The position numbers and the translations under genes were made by a program. From Podospora comata (Eukaryota > Ascomycota > Sordariomycetes > Sordariales > Podosporaceae), in the NCBI GenBank assembly GCA_017354895.1, contig CP071498.1:3782001-3846000 (forward strand): 64,000 nucleotides of DNA, given 5' to 3'. The notes under the pieces were generated by a model, which ran no database searches, was not told where the DNA came from, and was given only the letters and a program-made list of their open reading frames with translations. Below are positions 35,131-45,166 of this stretch, piece after piece (the first letter of the stretch is position 1; every line of letters begins with the position of its first letter).

Positions 35131-35448
35131 GAAAATAGTACTCACCTGAATTCGACTTTCTTACCTACTGCATGATACCTTACCACATGCGAATTCATAC
35201 CTGCTACACCACGACAGGAAATGAGGTTAGGTAGAATCGCAGGTTGCTCCCGTCCCCTGTCGGCCTGTGTGCTGTGAGTGGCCCACACAAAGTGGGAAAG
35301 AGCGCCGTCAAAACTAAAGCATTCACTCGCAGCCCTCATCTTCTGCCCAGAGATTTCCCCCTTGCAGCCGAAGCGACCTCCCGCAGACCTGGGTCAGGCT
35401 ACATCTACCAACTCAACAACAACACCTCACTGACCAGATCGATCCAAG

Positions 35449-36771
35449 ATGTCGAGCGATCCAATCGGACCTTCCGAGGGTCCTGGCAACCCGGTCGAAA
35501 AAGCCGTCGAGAACCAACAAGAAGCTGGCAACCAAGAAAAAGGTCGGACAAGCGAGGCCGCCGCTGTTGAGAAGACCGTTGCGCCTGGGACTGTTGTCGG
35601 CAAAAGTCCCGTCGTCGAAAACATTGATGAGGATGGCGATTTTGTCCTCTATGTCGGTTCCATTTCAAACCTGAGGGCATTCAAAATCGACTCCTCTACT
35701 CTTCGCCGCACCTCTGAAGTCTTCCGAGCGTGGATTTGCCGCTGGAGGACCGACAAACCGAGCGATTCACAATGGGTATTCGACCTGCCGGAGGACGACC
35801 CCGCCAGTCTCAAAACCATCCTCCATATTGTCCACGGACAGTTTGACCAAGCCACAAAGACCATGGGGGAGAGCGACGGCAGTATGCTATACGAGCTGCT
35901 GGTGCTTTGCGACAAATATAACATGGCCTACATGATCAAGCCCTGGGCTAATGCTTGGCTCAATCGCGCCATCAAGGACACGCAAGATAAGCCCAGCCAC
36001 TGGAAGCTTGTATTCATTGCTTGGGAATTAGGACGTTATGACCTATTCACCGAGAGCTGTCAAAACATCATCCTTACGTCCCAGGCTTCCCATGATGGAA
36101 GCGGACTAGTGGCCTATGGATGCCAGTTGGGTGATTGCCGCCTTGGCCCTCTCGAGATGGAAGGTTTGTGCATGGTCGTGTTCATTAGCCGTTTCGTACT
36201 GCCGACTAATAGAAGAACGATAGAGAGATTCGAACCGATCAGATACGCGATTATTCAAGCTCTACTCGACTTCTACCACACTGAGGTCAAGGATCATCTG
36301 CTTGGGAAGGTCCCTACCCACAATCCCGTTCAACCTACTGCATCTTACTCTGTAGGGAGAACACCAACCCTGTCATACGGCAACACTCGCCAAACCTCAT
36401 CTCGTTCCCCAATGACCAACACCGCGTGCAATCAGATTGTTCTGGGGGGCATCATCCAGGCCACCGTGACGCTACTACGGGGCTCAACGAAAACCGAGAA
36501 TATGGACGCTGGAATCTTGGTCCTTCTTCCCACTGAGGCATCTGAGCTCAAGGATAGCCCTGCCAAGCTCATTGAACAGATGACTACTATCTTCCAAGCC
36601 GTTCAGCCATTGGGATCTGGTCACGAGATCTGCCATCCTGCAGCCAGGTTTCTGTCTTTTCAGAAAACCGTCAAGGAGTTCACGGCAGAGTGTAATAAAG
36701 GATGGGAGGGTCTGCTGTTGACTCCAGCGGATAAAGACAGACTGGCCAAGAGAAAGGTGCTCTTTGACTGA
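35449..36771 (+). CDS. BTB/POZ-domain protein (paralogue B)
   Basis: Exons 35449-36163 and 36224-36771, 420 residues. The 60-nt intron (GTTTGT..CTAAT..GATAG) is a multiple of three without a stop, so an unspliced frame is also open; the paralogue's junction E-ERI/E-ERF shows it is an intron. A ~55-residue hydrophilic leader precedes the BTB fold (about 58-170): IDEDGDFVLYVGS, DSSTLRRTSEVFRAW, LPEDDPASLKTILHIVHGQF, LCDKYNMAYMIKPW. The C-terminal part has ERFEPIRYAIIQALLDFYH and ends LTPADKDRLAKRKVLFD. Its neighbours are decayed copies on both sides. Role unknown. Confidence 0.85.
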   Translation: MSSDPIGPSEGPGNPVEKAVENQQEAGNQEKGRTSEAAAVEKTVAPGTVVGKSPVVENIDEDGDFVLYVGSISNLRAFKIDSSTLRRTSEVFRAWICRWRTDKPSDSQWVFDLPEDDPASLKTILHIVHGQFDQATKTMGESDGSMLYELLVLCDKYNMAYMIKPWANAWLNRAIKDTQDKPSHWKLVFIAWELGRYDLFTESCQNIILTSQASHDGSGLVAYGCQLGDCRLGPLEMEGLCMVVFISRFVLPTNRRTIERFEPIRYAIIQALLDFYHTEVKDHLLGKVPTHNPVQPTASYSVGRTPTLSYGNTRQTSSRSPMTNTACNQIVLGGIIQATVTLLRGSTKTENMDAGILVLLPTEASELKDSPAKLIEQMTTIFQAVQPLGSGHEICHPAARFLSFQKTVKEFTAECNKGWEGLLLTPADKDRLAKRKVLFD

Positions 36772-36779
36772 GGCATTGT

Positions 36780-37250
36780 TCTTCGTAGATAGGCCTTGTT
36801 CTAGATAGGTAGTTAAAACGCCTCTTGATCGTCTTGTCAAGTCTCCCGACTATCTCTAAAAGCCGATCTGCTATATCGTCAGACTTTGAGTCTCGTTGAA
36901 TGTGTGTGCTGCCTTCTTTGAGGGAACCTTGTACAAATATTCTTAAAGGCCTATTCACTGTCTTATAGCTATGTAAATATCTTCAAAGACGTGATGACTA
37001 GGTATTTTTAAAGGCGTAGTCTGTATCTCTATAGAACTAAAGATTGTATCTAATGACTTTTGCCTATCTTTGAAGGTATATTAACAATCTTCAAGGGCGC
37101 TTCGAGTATTTTAGAAGCCCATCGACTGTATTCGAAGTCTTTAGACTACCTTGGCTATTCATCAAAGTGTTTGGCTATCTCCTGAACTCTTTATCTCTCA
37201 TTACATAAGGTACATCAAGTTACACATGCCATCACTTCACCAGACATTTA
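36780..37250. repeat. Degenerate short-period AT-rich repeat tract
   Basis: Downstream of BTB paralogue B, units resembling TATCTTCAAAGGC / TCTTTGAAGG with GACTAT or CGACTGT spacers recur many times at roughly 25-40 base intervals, with substitutions. There is no open frame. It may be a decayed minisatellite. Confidence 0.45.
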
Positions 37251-37359
37251 TCCCAAGCCTATCCCGCTTCCCCTGCATCACCTTAAACAGATTCGTCAAA
37301 CTACCCTTGCCATGATGTTTAACACACATTGGTCCCAAAACTTTCCCGTTTTCTTTGAA

Positions 37360-37840
37360 TTATCTCAATGTGCTCCTTACCGAGAAGGTTTGGTCCCCAC
37401 CGTGGATGTTCCTCTTGCAAACACGGCTGGTCGTGTAGGCAACCACCGTTTTGTATATCAAAGCTGCTAGGTCATTCAGCACCAGCAACCGCTTCGCTGC
37501 AATATGCTCAAGCATATCAGTTGACAGAGGACTTATGTGGGCATGGTCGGCCAGGCATATGGCCTCATATGTCACTTTGTTGGTTGGGCCAAGGTTGGAA
37601 TGGAGGATTATGTTTTTGAGAAACTGGGAGTTCCCAGCTTCAATATTAACGCTGAAGGACCGTTAAGAATTCTGGGGAGTCTGTGGAGGTGGCAAGAGTC
37701 TTTCTCATGGGCGTCACCCACGGGGTCAAGAGGTGTATGATGTCATACTTTGTCGGCCAGATTCTTCCACGGCTTATCTGCAAATATGTCTGAATCGCGG
37801 CTGAAACATCATCATGCTTCAATGTAAACGTACCGTCAAC
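37360..37840 (-). pseudogene. BTB/POZ gene fragment
   Basis: On the minus strand the segment TKYDIIHLLTPW (37755-37790 region) matches the end of the BTB fold in the neighbours (DKYQMTHLLAPW). Further on, in another frame, STDMLEHIAAKRLLVLNDL with a following CKR resembles the C-terminal helix of related fungal BTB proteins. No start, no first half of the BTB fold and a frame break between the two parts: a 3' fragment of a copy oriented opposite to paralogue B. Confidence 0.5.
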
Positions 37841-38439
37841 AGTTGATGACTGGCGTCGTGGTCGAAGGTCGTGGCGGTAGACCAGGTGGTGGGATGACAC
37901 GAAGGCAAACAGGTGGGTGTTGACTGGAAGCCAACAAAGTGGCAGTGGGTTGCGGAAGGGGGTGACTCGCTCTTTCCTATTCCATTTGTACTGGTCCCTA
38001 GAAGAACAGCAGAACGGTTCAATTCCTTCTTCCGAGCAAATCCTTTCGGCACGCCGCCTGTGGGGGTCCTACAAGATACCACCCGTTCACTGGCTCGGTC
38101 ATTCAGACCGTTCGCCTCCGTCAATCGTCGACTTAACGGCCGATTCCGCTTGTTTGCCTTCTATTTGCTGCCCGAGGTTAGGTCCCGGAACACTTGGTTT
38201 GGCGTGAAAGCAGCTTCCCGTCCTCGATCTGTTTGCCCATTTGCTAACAAAAATTGATATTGGCCAGGCCTCAGCGGGCGTTTACGTTAGCTTTCAGACA
38301 CCCGCAAAAACTGGTTCTCTTTTTCGCTCTTCCCCACCTCTTACCTCCAACACCACCAACAACTCATCAACCCAAGGCCGGCGCTATGGCTTCAGTTAAG
38401 GCGACATAATCTGGGGAAAGACGGCCGACATGTCGCAAT

Positions 38440-39300
38440 CAAGATCCCCTTGTTCTCGATCATGACGGGGACGTTGTGCTCACCGTTGGAAATCCCCCAA
38501 AGGACAAGCCATTCAAAGTTGATGCATCAGCACTACGACGCGCTTCTCCGGTGTGGAAATCTATGCTGTTCGGGCCATGGGCCGAATCGAAGCCCAATGA
38601 CGGTTCCAAATGGCTTGTGCAACTTCCCGAGGACTATGCCGATGCTTTAACAGTGATCCTGGGCATCATTCATGCCAAATACAACTCTGGTCCAAAATGG
38701 ACCAGACCGCATGTTGGGTAAGATCAACGATATCTTATCTTATACAGTACAAGACCCTTTATCTCTTGGCACCCAAATCCTAATCATTACCTTGCCCACA
38801 CTCTAGATGACGTTGCCCAAATCCGTTTATTTCTTGTGGAAAGTCTTTTAGACTTTTTGAACACCGAGATCGAACTTCGTCTTTCTGAGACAACACCCGT
38901 GAAGAACAGTCAGCACGCGTGGCTGCTCAAAAGCAAAGCTTGTAATGACCTTCTTCTCGGAGGTATCATTCGAGGCACAGCACAAGTACTCCAAGGCACT
39001 GTACACCCCAGAGATGCCACGAGGTTTCGCATCAGTGTCGAAAGTCTGGAAAGCACTTGCTAAGCTGTCTTTGAGGGCCTAAAAGCCCGCGCTCATGTGA
39101 TCAATGGCAGCTGGGATGGGTACAATTCGAGGTACGATTCAGCCTCACCACACAATACATGCAACCCATCCCAACGGTTTCGCGGTTCCGCATCCAAGAC
39201 CAGGACAAAGGCGCTGTCCAAGATTGATGAGATATTGCAATCCGATGACTACAAGGGAAGGATGAAAAAACAGCGTGAGAAAATCGGATTGAAATCTTGA
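38440..39300 (+). pseudogene. Decayed BTB/POZ gene copy with internal deletion
   Basis: The first part (38476-38721 and just before) has LDHDGDVVLTVGN, DASALRRASPVWKSMLFG and a LPEDYADALTVILGIIHAKY segment. The next recognisable piece (38806 on: DDVAQIRLFLVESLLDFLN) corresponds to the second exon of paralogue B, so about 100 residues, including the DKY..PW region, are missing. The frame across a GTAAGA..CTCTAG intron does not match. A stop TAA at 39061-39063 interrupts the second part, whose frame then continues to 39300. The copy retains enough similarity to align but cannot give a full product. Confidence 0.7.
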
Positions 39301-39910
39301 TGAATCCATGAAGGTACCAATTCAGCCTAGGTAGTTCTTCCATTTTGTCTTCGTGAAGGCAAGCTCAACGGGTTTGACATAATTCCATCCCTATTCAGGT
39401 AACTTTGAGTGTAGTCGAATCTGAAAGCTTTGTAGGCGGGTGGGTCTTCAAATCTCTCAGCGAGGCATCTCGATTGTACCTTCTTTCGACCCCTCTCGTC
39501 AATCTTAACTACCTTTTTCACATCACTATGCAGTTGCCTAGGCATGAATCTAGGTTTCTCCTTCTGCACACTGACAAAGAAGCAGGAAATTGAGAGCCCG
39601 GGCTTAATTCTTCTTCTTTCTACATTTTACTTCCACCTTGGCCTCGCTTACTTCTCAACCACATCTCCCCTACACTATCCTTCCAATATTCTACTAAACC
39701 CCATCTCCAGGCAGAGGTACGACCGTGAGGCATTGAGAAGCTTTTTGGTAAGTGAATTACACCTGATCTCATATACACTTACAGGCACTGATTTATTGTG
39801 AAAAGAGCTGGTAATCAGGGCTTGGAACAGTAGTTCAATTCAATGAATAATCTTTGATGGCCTCGAAGTAAGTAATAAAGCAAGGTAAATTACTAAGAAA
39901 ACAAAACAGG
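39301..39910. other. Intergenic, nothing recognised
   Basis: AT-rich flank between the BTB region and the repeat block. Short frames only. Confidence 0.45.
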
Positions 39911-40620
39911 GTGTGATGAACCCCTATCCAGTACCTCTGAAATGGATACTAGTCGAAGGCGCTTCTAGACAATCTGGTGCGGTGCAGCTAAACAGTGCAC
40001 AACAATGGCTTGTCTTAATCACAATAGTCAATATACCAACGAATGTGACTTGTATTACATACTGCGGAACTATCTGTTACCTATCACTTCCTCTGCTTCT
40101 TTTACTTCCCTTGCTCCCCTCGGCCTCCTATACAAACAGTTTTTCGCTGGTGGGCCAAATACGAAGTGTGTGTGTTGTTTCGTTGACACATGTGATAAAA
40201 GGCCGACTGTCACGGTCTGGAAGTCAACGGTCCACGGTCCCTACGTCTATATATACGAAGGAATGGACCAGTATAAATAAATAGTTTTGCAGTATGCAAT
40301 GTAAGTTATAATCGTTAGTATTTTAATTATTGTGATTCAGATAAGCTATTTGTTATACAACGTTTAGCTATATCAAACTAGGATTGTTTAGAAGTGTGGG
40401 ACAAACCCCTATCCAGAACTTATGAAAGGGAAACTGGTTGAAGGCACTTCTGAACAATCCTGGTTCGGTATAGCTAAACAGTGTACAATAAATGGCTTGT
40501 CTCAATCACAACAGTCTAGATACCAACGATTGTGACTTGTATTGCATACTGCCGAACTATCTACGAGCTATCTAGTTCCTCCATATATATAGACCTTTCC
40601 TAAGTCGTGCTCACTCTGCT
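39911..40620. repeat. Block of three LTR-like repeat remnants, two direct and one inverted
   Basis: Segments at about 39912-40080 (plus), 40210-40395 (minus) and 40396-40620 (plus) are copies of the same sequence as the remnant at 13480-13704. Each plus copy opens TGTG..AACCCCTATCCAG. The inverted middle copy abuts the third directly, forming a long imperfect palindrome around 40395. The pattern suggests one old element inserted into or beside another, followed by loss of any coding part. Divergence between copies is substantial with many C/T and G/A differences, so the block is old and possibly mutated by RIP. Confidence 0.5.
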
Positions 40621-41008
40621 TAGTGCCCTGAGCACACTGATCACCCTGCTCAGTCTGATCAATGCGCCGAGCACACTGATCAGTCATCTCCCGCTGTGAT
40701 TGGCTCCCCTGGGTGTTTCCTCGATTGGCCCCTGCTCCCGTGGTTCCACAACCAATCGTTATTCTCGTCCATACTACACAGTATACCAGGGTTGTGACAG
40801 TTGGTTCGTTGACGTGTGATAATAACGGGCAGCGAATGGGTCCGGTAGCACCAGGTTCTCTAATACGCCCTTTGGATGACATCTTCACGCTGTAACCGGG
40901 TAGCTTCGGCAAACAATGAATGATAAAACGTTCCGCACATCGGAGCTCGTGTCAACTGCTCCTCGCCCTGACACCATCGCTACCATCCAAGTTCTGAATC
41001 CCTCCACC
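40621..41008. other. Repeat flank and promoter of the PEP-mutase-family gene
   Basis: Contains short imperfect repeats of the type CTGAGCACACTGATCA near 40625-40685 and a direct repeat of GTTCGTTGAC..GTGATAA (40175 and 40801) which may mark element ends. No gene seen. Confidence 0.4.
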
Positions 41009-41821
41009 ATGCCAGTCACCGGAACAGCCGCCACCGCTTCCAAAGCAACGCTTTTCAAATCCCTTCACCACACCCCAACCAAACCTCTGCTCCTCGCCAA
41101 CGCCTACGATGCCACCTCAGCCCGCATCATCGCCTCTCTCCCGGGATGCAGAGCCCTAGCGACAGCCTCCTATGCACTGGCATTATCCATAGGCAAAACC
41201 GATGAAACACTCACGTTGGAAGACAACATCTCTCTTTGCCGTCCCATCGCTGCCGTGGCTCACGAGTTCAACCTACCATTGACAGTGGATATCCAAGATG
41301 GCTATGCCGGGCCAGGTGACCACGCAGAACTTAGATCTGTCATTGAAAAGGTGATACTCGAGCTTGGAGCTGTGGGTGTGAACCTGGAGGATAGCTGGCA
41401 TGAAAGCACCTCTGGGGATATGGTACCGGAGGATGAGGCTATCGAGAGGATCAAGACTGTTATTAGAACGGCAAGAGAGCTTGGGGTGGTGGACTTTGTG
41501 GTGAATGCGAGGTCGGATACATTCTTGATGGGTGGGAGCTTGGACGAGTCGATTAGATGTGGGAAGAGGTATCTTGATGAGGGAGGGGCAGAGACGGTGT
41601 TTATTTTCTGGCCGAGGAACAAGGAGATGGAGAAGGCCGATGTTCAAAAGGTGATTGACGAGCTAGGGGGGAGGGTGAATGTGAGTTGCCGGCTCGGGGG
41701 CCAGTTGACCACGAGGGAGCTGGGGGAGATGGGGGCGGCGAGGGTGAGTGTCGGGCCGCAGGTGTTTTTGGCTGCGGCGGAGGCGATCAAGAAGGCGGCG
41801 GGGGCGGTGTTTGAGAGTTGA
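41009..41821 (+). CDS. PEP mutase / isocitrate-lyase superfamily enzyme
   Basis: Single exon, 270 residues from the ATG at 41009 in a good CCACCATGC context (an in-frame ATG at 40916 adds an unlikely leader). The fold signatures are LANAYDATSARI near residue 25, a metal-binding DIQDGYAGP, GAVGVNLEDS, and FVVNARSDTFLMG. The K-x-C-G-H loop of true isocitrate/methylisocitrate lyases is absent, placing it in the short PF13714-type group related to carboxyvinyl-carboxyphosphonate and oxaloacetate-type C-C lyases. Substrate unknown; probably cytosolic. It is not adjacent to the methylcitrate genes and its loop differs from them. Confidence 0.85.
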   Translation: MPVTGTAATASKATLFKSLHHTPTKPLLLANAYDATSARIIASLPGCRALATASYALALSIGKTDETLTLEDNISLCRPIAAVAHEFNLPLTVDIQDGYAGPGDHAELRSVIEKVILELGAVGVNLEDSWHESTSGDMVPEDEAIERIKTVIRTARELGVVDFVVNARSDTFLMGGSLDESIRCGKRYLDEGGAETVFIFWPRNKEMEKADVQKVIDELGGRVNVSCRLGGQLTTRELGEMGAARVSVGPQVFLAAAEAIKKAAGAVFES

Positions 41822-42413
41822 ACGAGGCGCTCATCAATGTCGAAGACCGGGCCTGTTTTCAATAGGCCAATGTAAAAGCAAGATCGAAAACTGATGGCAA
41901 CACGAGTCCACAGCAAAGAGGTTTGCTGGACCAGGATTACGGAATGTTCTTTGTTGGTTACGAGAGTGCGCCTCGTCTTACCGACTACTTCCTTTTTCGA
42001 ATTGATCAAGGTCATCTTATTCGCCCTTGCTCTCATACATATTCGGAAATGTCAGATCTCCCGAACTTGCCGCGGGGGTAAGGGGTCGATCTGGTTGTTG
42101 GTTCACATAAAACGGGAAGGTGCCGAGACCTTTTTCTTTGTGAAACCAGGCATCGTCTACCCCGCCCTACACTGCTACTGTTGCACTGCACACCTCTAAT
42201 CGGATTGGCCTATGGGCAGCTGTTTTCCGGCGAATGGGGATTGGGGAGGAACCAGGTGCCTCCTTGAGATAAATTTTATGGAGTGTTTGTCGCACCATGA
42301 CGTATCCTCCACTTGACCTCAACCCACCTTCATTCATATCATATTCCATACGGCCACCGTCGTTATTTCTCACAAAAAGCATCTCTTTGTCTTGAGTGCC
42401 TGCCCACTAGAAT
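41822..42413. other. Intergenic, promoter region
   Basis: No gene supported. Confidence 0.5.
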
Positions 42414-43070
42414 ATGTATCTACTTTTCACTACCCTAACGGTCCTTGCGGCCATGTAGGTCACTCCTCTCCCTACAACGACCCTGGCCCAGAAAACTAAC
42501 AAAATCACAGTGTTAGCTTCTCGACCTCCCAAGCCCAAATCACCGCGGCTCCTTCTATCCCCACCGTCTCTGGCTGCCCTGCCGTCCTATCTGTTACTGA
42601 CATCTGCTCAACATGTATGACTCTGGCTTGCATCACCACAGCAGAAGTAACAGTAGGATGCTCCGGATGCCCAGAGATCCCAGCGACGGTTTTCAGCGGG
42701 TATCCATGCGAAGGGGGGTGTGACCAGTTGGGTGGATGCAAGACGCTGTATCAGGTGGTGACTGCCCAGGCAGATCAATGTGAGTCTGGACCACTGGTAC
42801 CGCTGCCGTCGATAACGGACGGAGAGGAGAGCGCCATCACTGGTGGTGAGGACGCTACGACAGGTTCGGAGACCTTCCTGCAGTGTATCGCTATCCAGTG
42901 GATGACGGGTACTCGCTAACAATGATGATTCAACAGGCGACGCAAGTGGCACCCAGACAGTCACCGAGACAGGTGAAGGGGTTGGGCCTACGGGGACGCC
43001 TACTACAACGGGTACAGTGACAATCAGCACCAGTGGTGGGAGAAGGTTGTCGCCCTTTAGGCTGTGGTAG
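42414..43070 (+). CDS. Small secreted cysteine-rich protein, probably GPI-anchored
   Basis: Three exons: 42414-42454, 42511-42779 and 42937-43070; introns of 56 nt (GTAGGT..CACAG) and 157 nt (GTGAGT..CAACAG), phases 2 and 1; 147 residues. MYLLFTTLTVLAAIVSFSTSQA is a signal peptide. About twelve cysteines follow in the first 100 residues (CPAVL, ICSTC, GCSGC, PCEGGC, GGCKT, DQC), then a Thr/Gly-rich tail and a C-terminal RRLSPFRLW segment. The last exon replaces an unspliced frame that ends at 42919; splicing restores DQC and the tail. The tail is shaped like fungal GPI-attachment regions but its last hydrophobic stretch is short, so anchoring is tentative. Confidence 0.65.
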
Positions 43071-43764
43071 CTATTCAGTCCTCCAAATATCACGGCCGCA
43101 ACTTTTTTGGCTCTTGAAGAGACCAAGATCTCTGTCCCCACTATTGATGCAATAAATAAGGAAACCTCGAACGGTATCTGACAGGCTGAAATTTCTCGGA
43201 TCCTGCGTCCACCGCCGCCTTGGCGAATGCAAAGTCCGATCCCTGCCTGTTTTGGCCGGTCCCTGCTTCATCGAATCGAGACTGCTACCTCATTAAACTG
43301 CTAATATTTCGAGCTTGAAGTTCATGTTTGCCGGATTCTTGAAAGACCTAACATTTGGAATCATGAGTCTATCTTGATGCACTGCGGGTCCACTCACGCC
43401 AGGCCATGAAGCCACCGACCACAGTTCTTTGAGCCCTACGGCGCGCCCCTCAGCGGATCAAATGTTGATCATGCACTACACCCCGGGATGGCGTCCGAAT
43501 AGCCCAGGCCAAGCACTGAAGCGAGGAGCACAGTAAGCCTTAGCGATGTTCGCAGCAATGACGCTATTCCGAAACAATGTGATAACCCGCTTGACCCACC
43601 ACCACCCTCCCGCGTTGTCAGCGGCATGGTTACGAGCTCTTAAAAACAAAAATATCCCCTGAGCTAGTCCTGACTCTTCTCTTTCACCGTTTACCACCAA
43701 CGATCTATAGGAACGACGACAACCACGTGGCGGAAAGCTCTTGGGTAACGGCAAGTGAAGGAAA
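43071..43764. other. Intergenic, nothing recognised
   Basis: Divided between the 3' flank of the small secreted protein and the promoter of the membrane protein gene. Confidence 0.5.
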
Positions 43765-44792
43765 ATGGCCAACTATCAACACCAATATGGCCAACCAGCG
43801 ACCGAGTACTCAGTCCTTCCTGAGGTAGCTGACAACTCGACAAGCGCTCCCGAGGTTGTGACACAGAATCACACCAGAGTAGGAGGCGGAGGAGGGACGG
43901 CGGCCTATTCTCCACCAGCGTACGAGCAAGGGTTCAAGCCTTACAGTGAAACAGCCACAGCGGTGACCGCTGTGCAGCCTTCGGTTCCCGAGTTCTCGGA
44001 AACAGCATCTCCAGGTCCAAACAAAAAGGTCACGATCCTGTCGGTCCTGGTCGGCATTCTCGCGGTAGCGGTGATCGCATTGGCAGCAACAACGGGGCTG
44101 ATGGCCAAGAAAGCAAACGACAAGGATGCACAAATCGCGAGCATGACCGCTGAACTTCAGACTGTTCAGTCGTCATCCGACGGCAGCAACAGCAGCAACG
44201 AAGTGGCAGCATCAGAAAAGGAGACCGTGACAGTCACAGTGGCTGCGCCCAGTGCTACGGGAACTGGCTCGTCGGATGGCTCTTCTTCCACGTCTGCTTT
44301 CTTGATAGAGGATGTCTCCAATGGTTGCAATGACCGACCAGAGTCATTTACCGGGAAGGATTACACCACCAGCTGTATGTTTTGTCACCCTTGATCCCCC
44401 ATGTTATGGCTCGTGATGCTAACAAGTGTGCAGTGTACGGCAATGTTGTGTTCAGACGGTACTGCAACCAAAAGACCACCTCTGTCCCCATCTACGCAAT
44501 GCACACCCCCGACTTTGAAACATGTCTGGAGGCGTGTGCAAGCTGGTCCCAGGCTTTGCCCTACGCCTTCTCGGATGTTTCTGACATGAACAGGGTCAAT
44601 GTGACGTGCTCTGCGGTCAACTTTGTGCCAAAATGGACGGACAAGAAAGAGTCGGCAAGGAAGCAGTCGAGGGGAAACTGTTACTTCAAGAGCGGCGAGC
44701 AGACCGAGGAGAAGAGCTTGAGATCCAGCATTGGTGATACTACGGTCAGCCACGCCGCCATTGTGATTAAGCAGGCTGCCAAGAAGGACTGA
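43765..44792 (+). CDS. Type II single-pass membrane protein with cysteine-rich C-terminal domain
   Basis: Exons 43765-44374 and 44434-44792 with a 59-nt intron (GTATGT..GTGCAG), phase 1; 322 residues. A Tyr/Pro/Gly-rich cytosolic N-terminus (~85 residues, SPPAYEQG) precedes one membrane segment (ILSVLVGILAVAVIALAATT, about 90-110). A short coiled region (DAQIASMTAELQTVQ) and a Ser-rich stalk lead to an extracellular domain with cysteines in GCNDR, RYCNQ, TCLEACASW, VTCSAVNF and GNCYF. The spacing resembles PAN/apple-like domains common in fungal membrane proteins of this build. No enzymatic motif. Function unknown. Confidence 0.8.
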
Positions 44793-45166
44793 TATTCTTT
44801 TGTTGTCTTTTTTTTGGGGCCTGGTTAACTCTTTGGGACACTTTGGGTGTATATACCTTACTTCAATGTAATTTATATTCCGTTTTCTTTTTGTTCTTTT
44901 TCCTCGTTCTTGTTTGTTTTCAAGATTGTAATTGGTTGGCGAACAGTGACGGATCCGACCCGGGATGGTTTCGGAGTCGGAGAAATGTCATGGGTTGGGC
45001 AGCAACTCACAGAAATGGAAAGCACTGAGAGGGATTGCCGTCACCACAACCCCTGACACCTCCACCCACCCGCTGAGTCGCGTGCAGTCGAGAACTTAAA
45101 ACCCTACCACATCATCCCCATTTGACCTCTCTGTGATTCTCGCCTTGTCCCATCACGGTATGCAAA
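44793..45166. other. Intergenic
   Basis: T-rich 3' flank and upstream flank of the DUF6604 remnant. No gene. Confidence 0.5.

Noticed and set aside
40916-41008. N-terminal extension of the PEP-mutase-family enzyme
   Set aside because: The later ATG has better context and begins where the family similarity starts.
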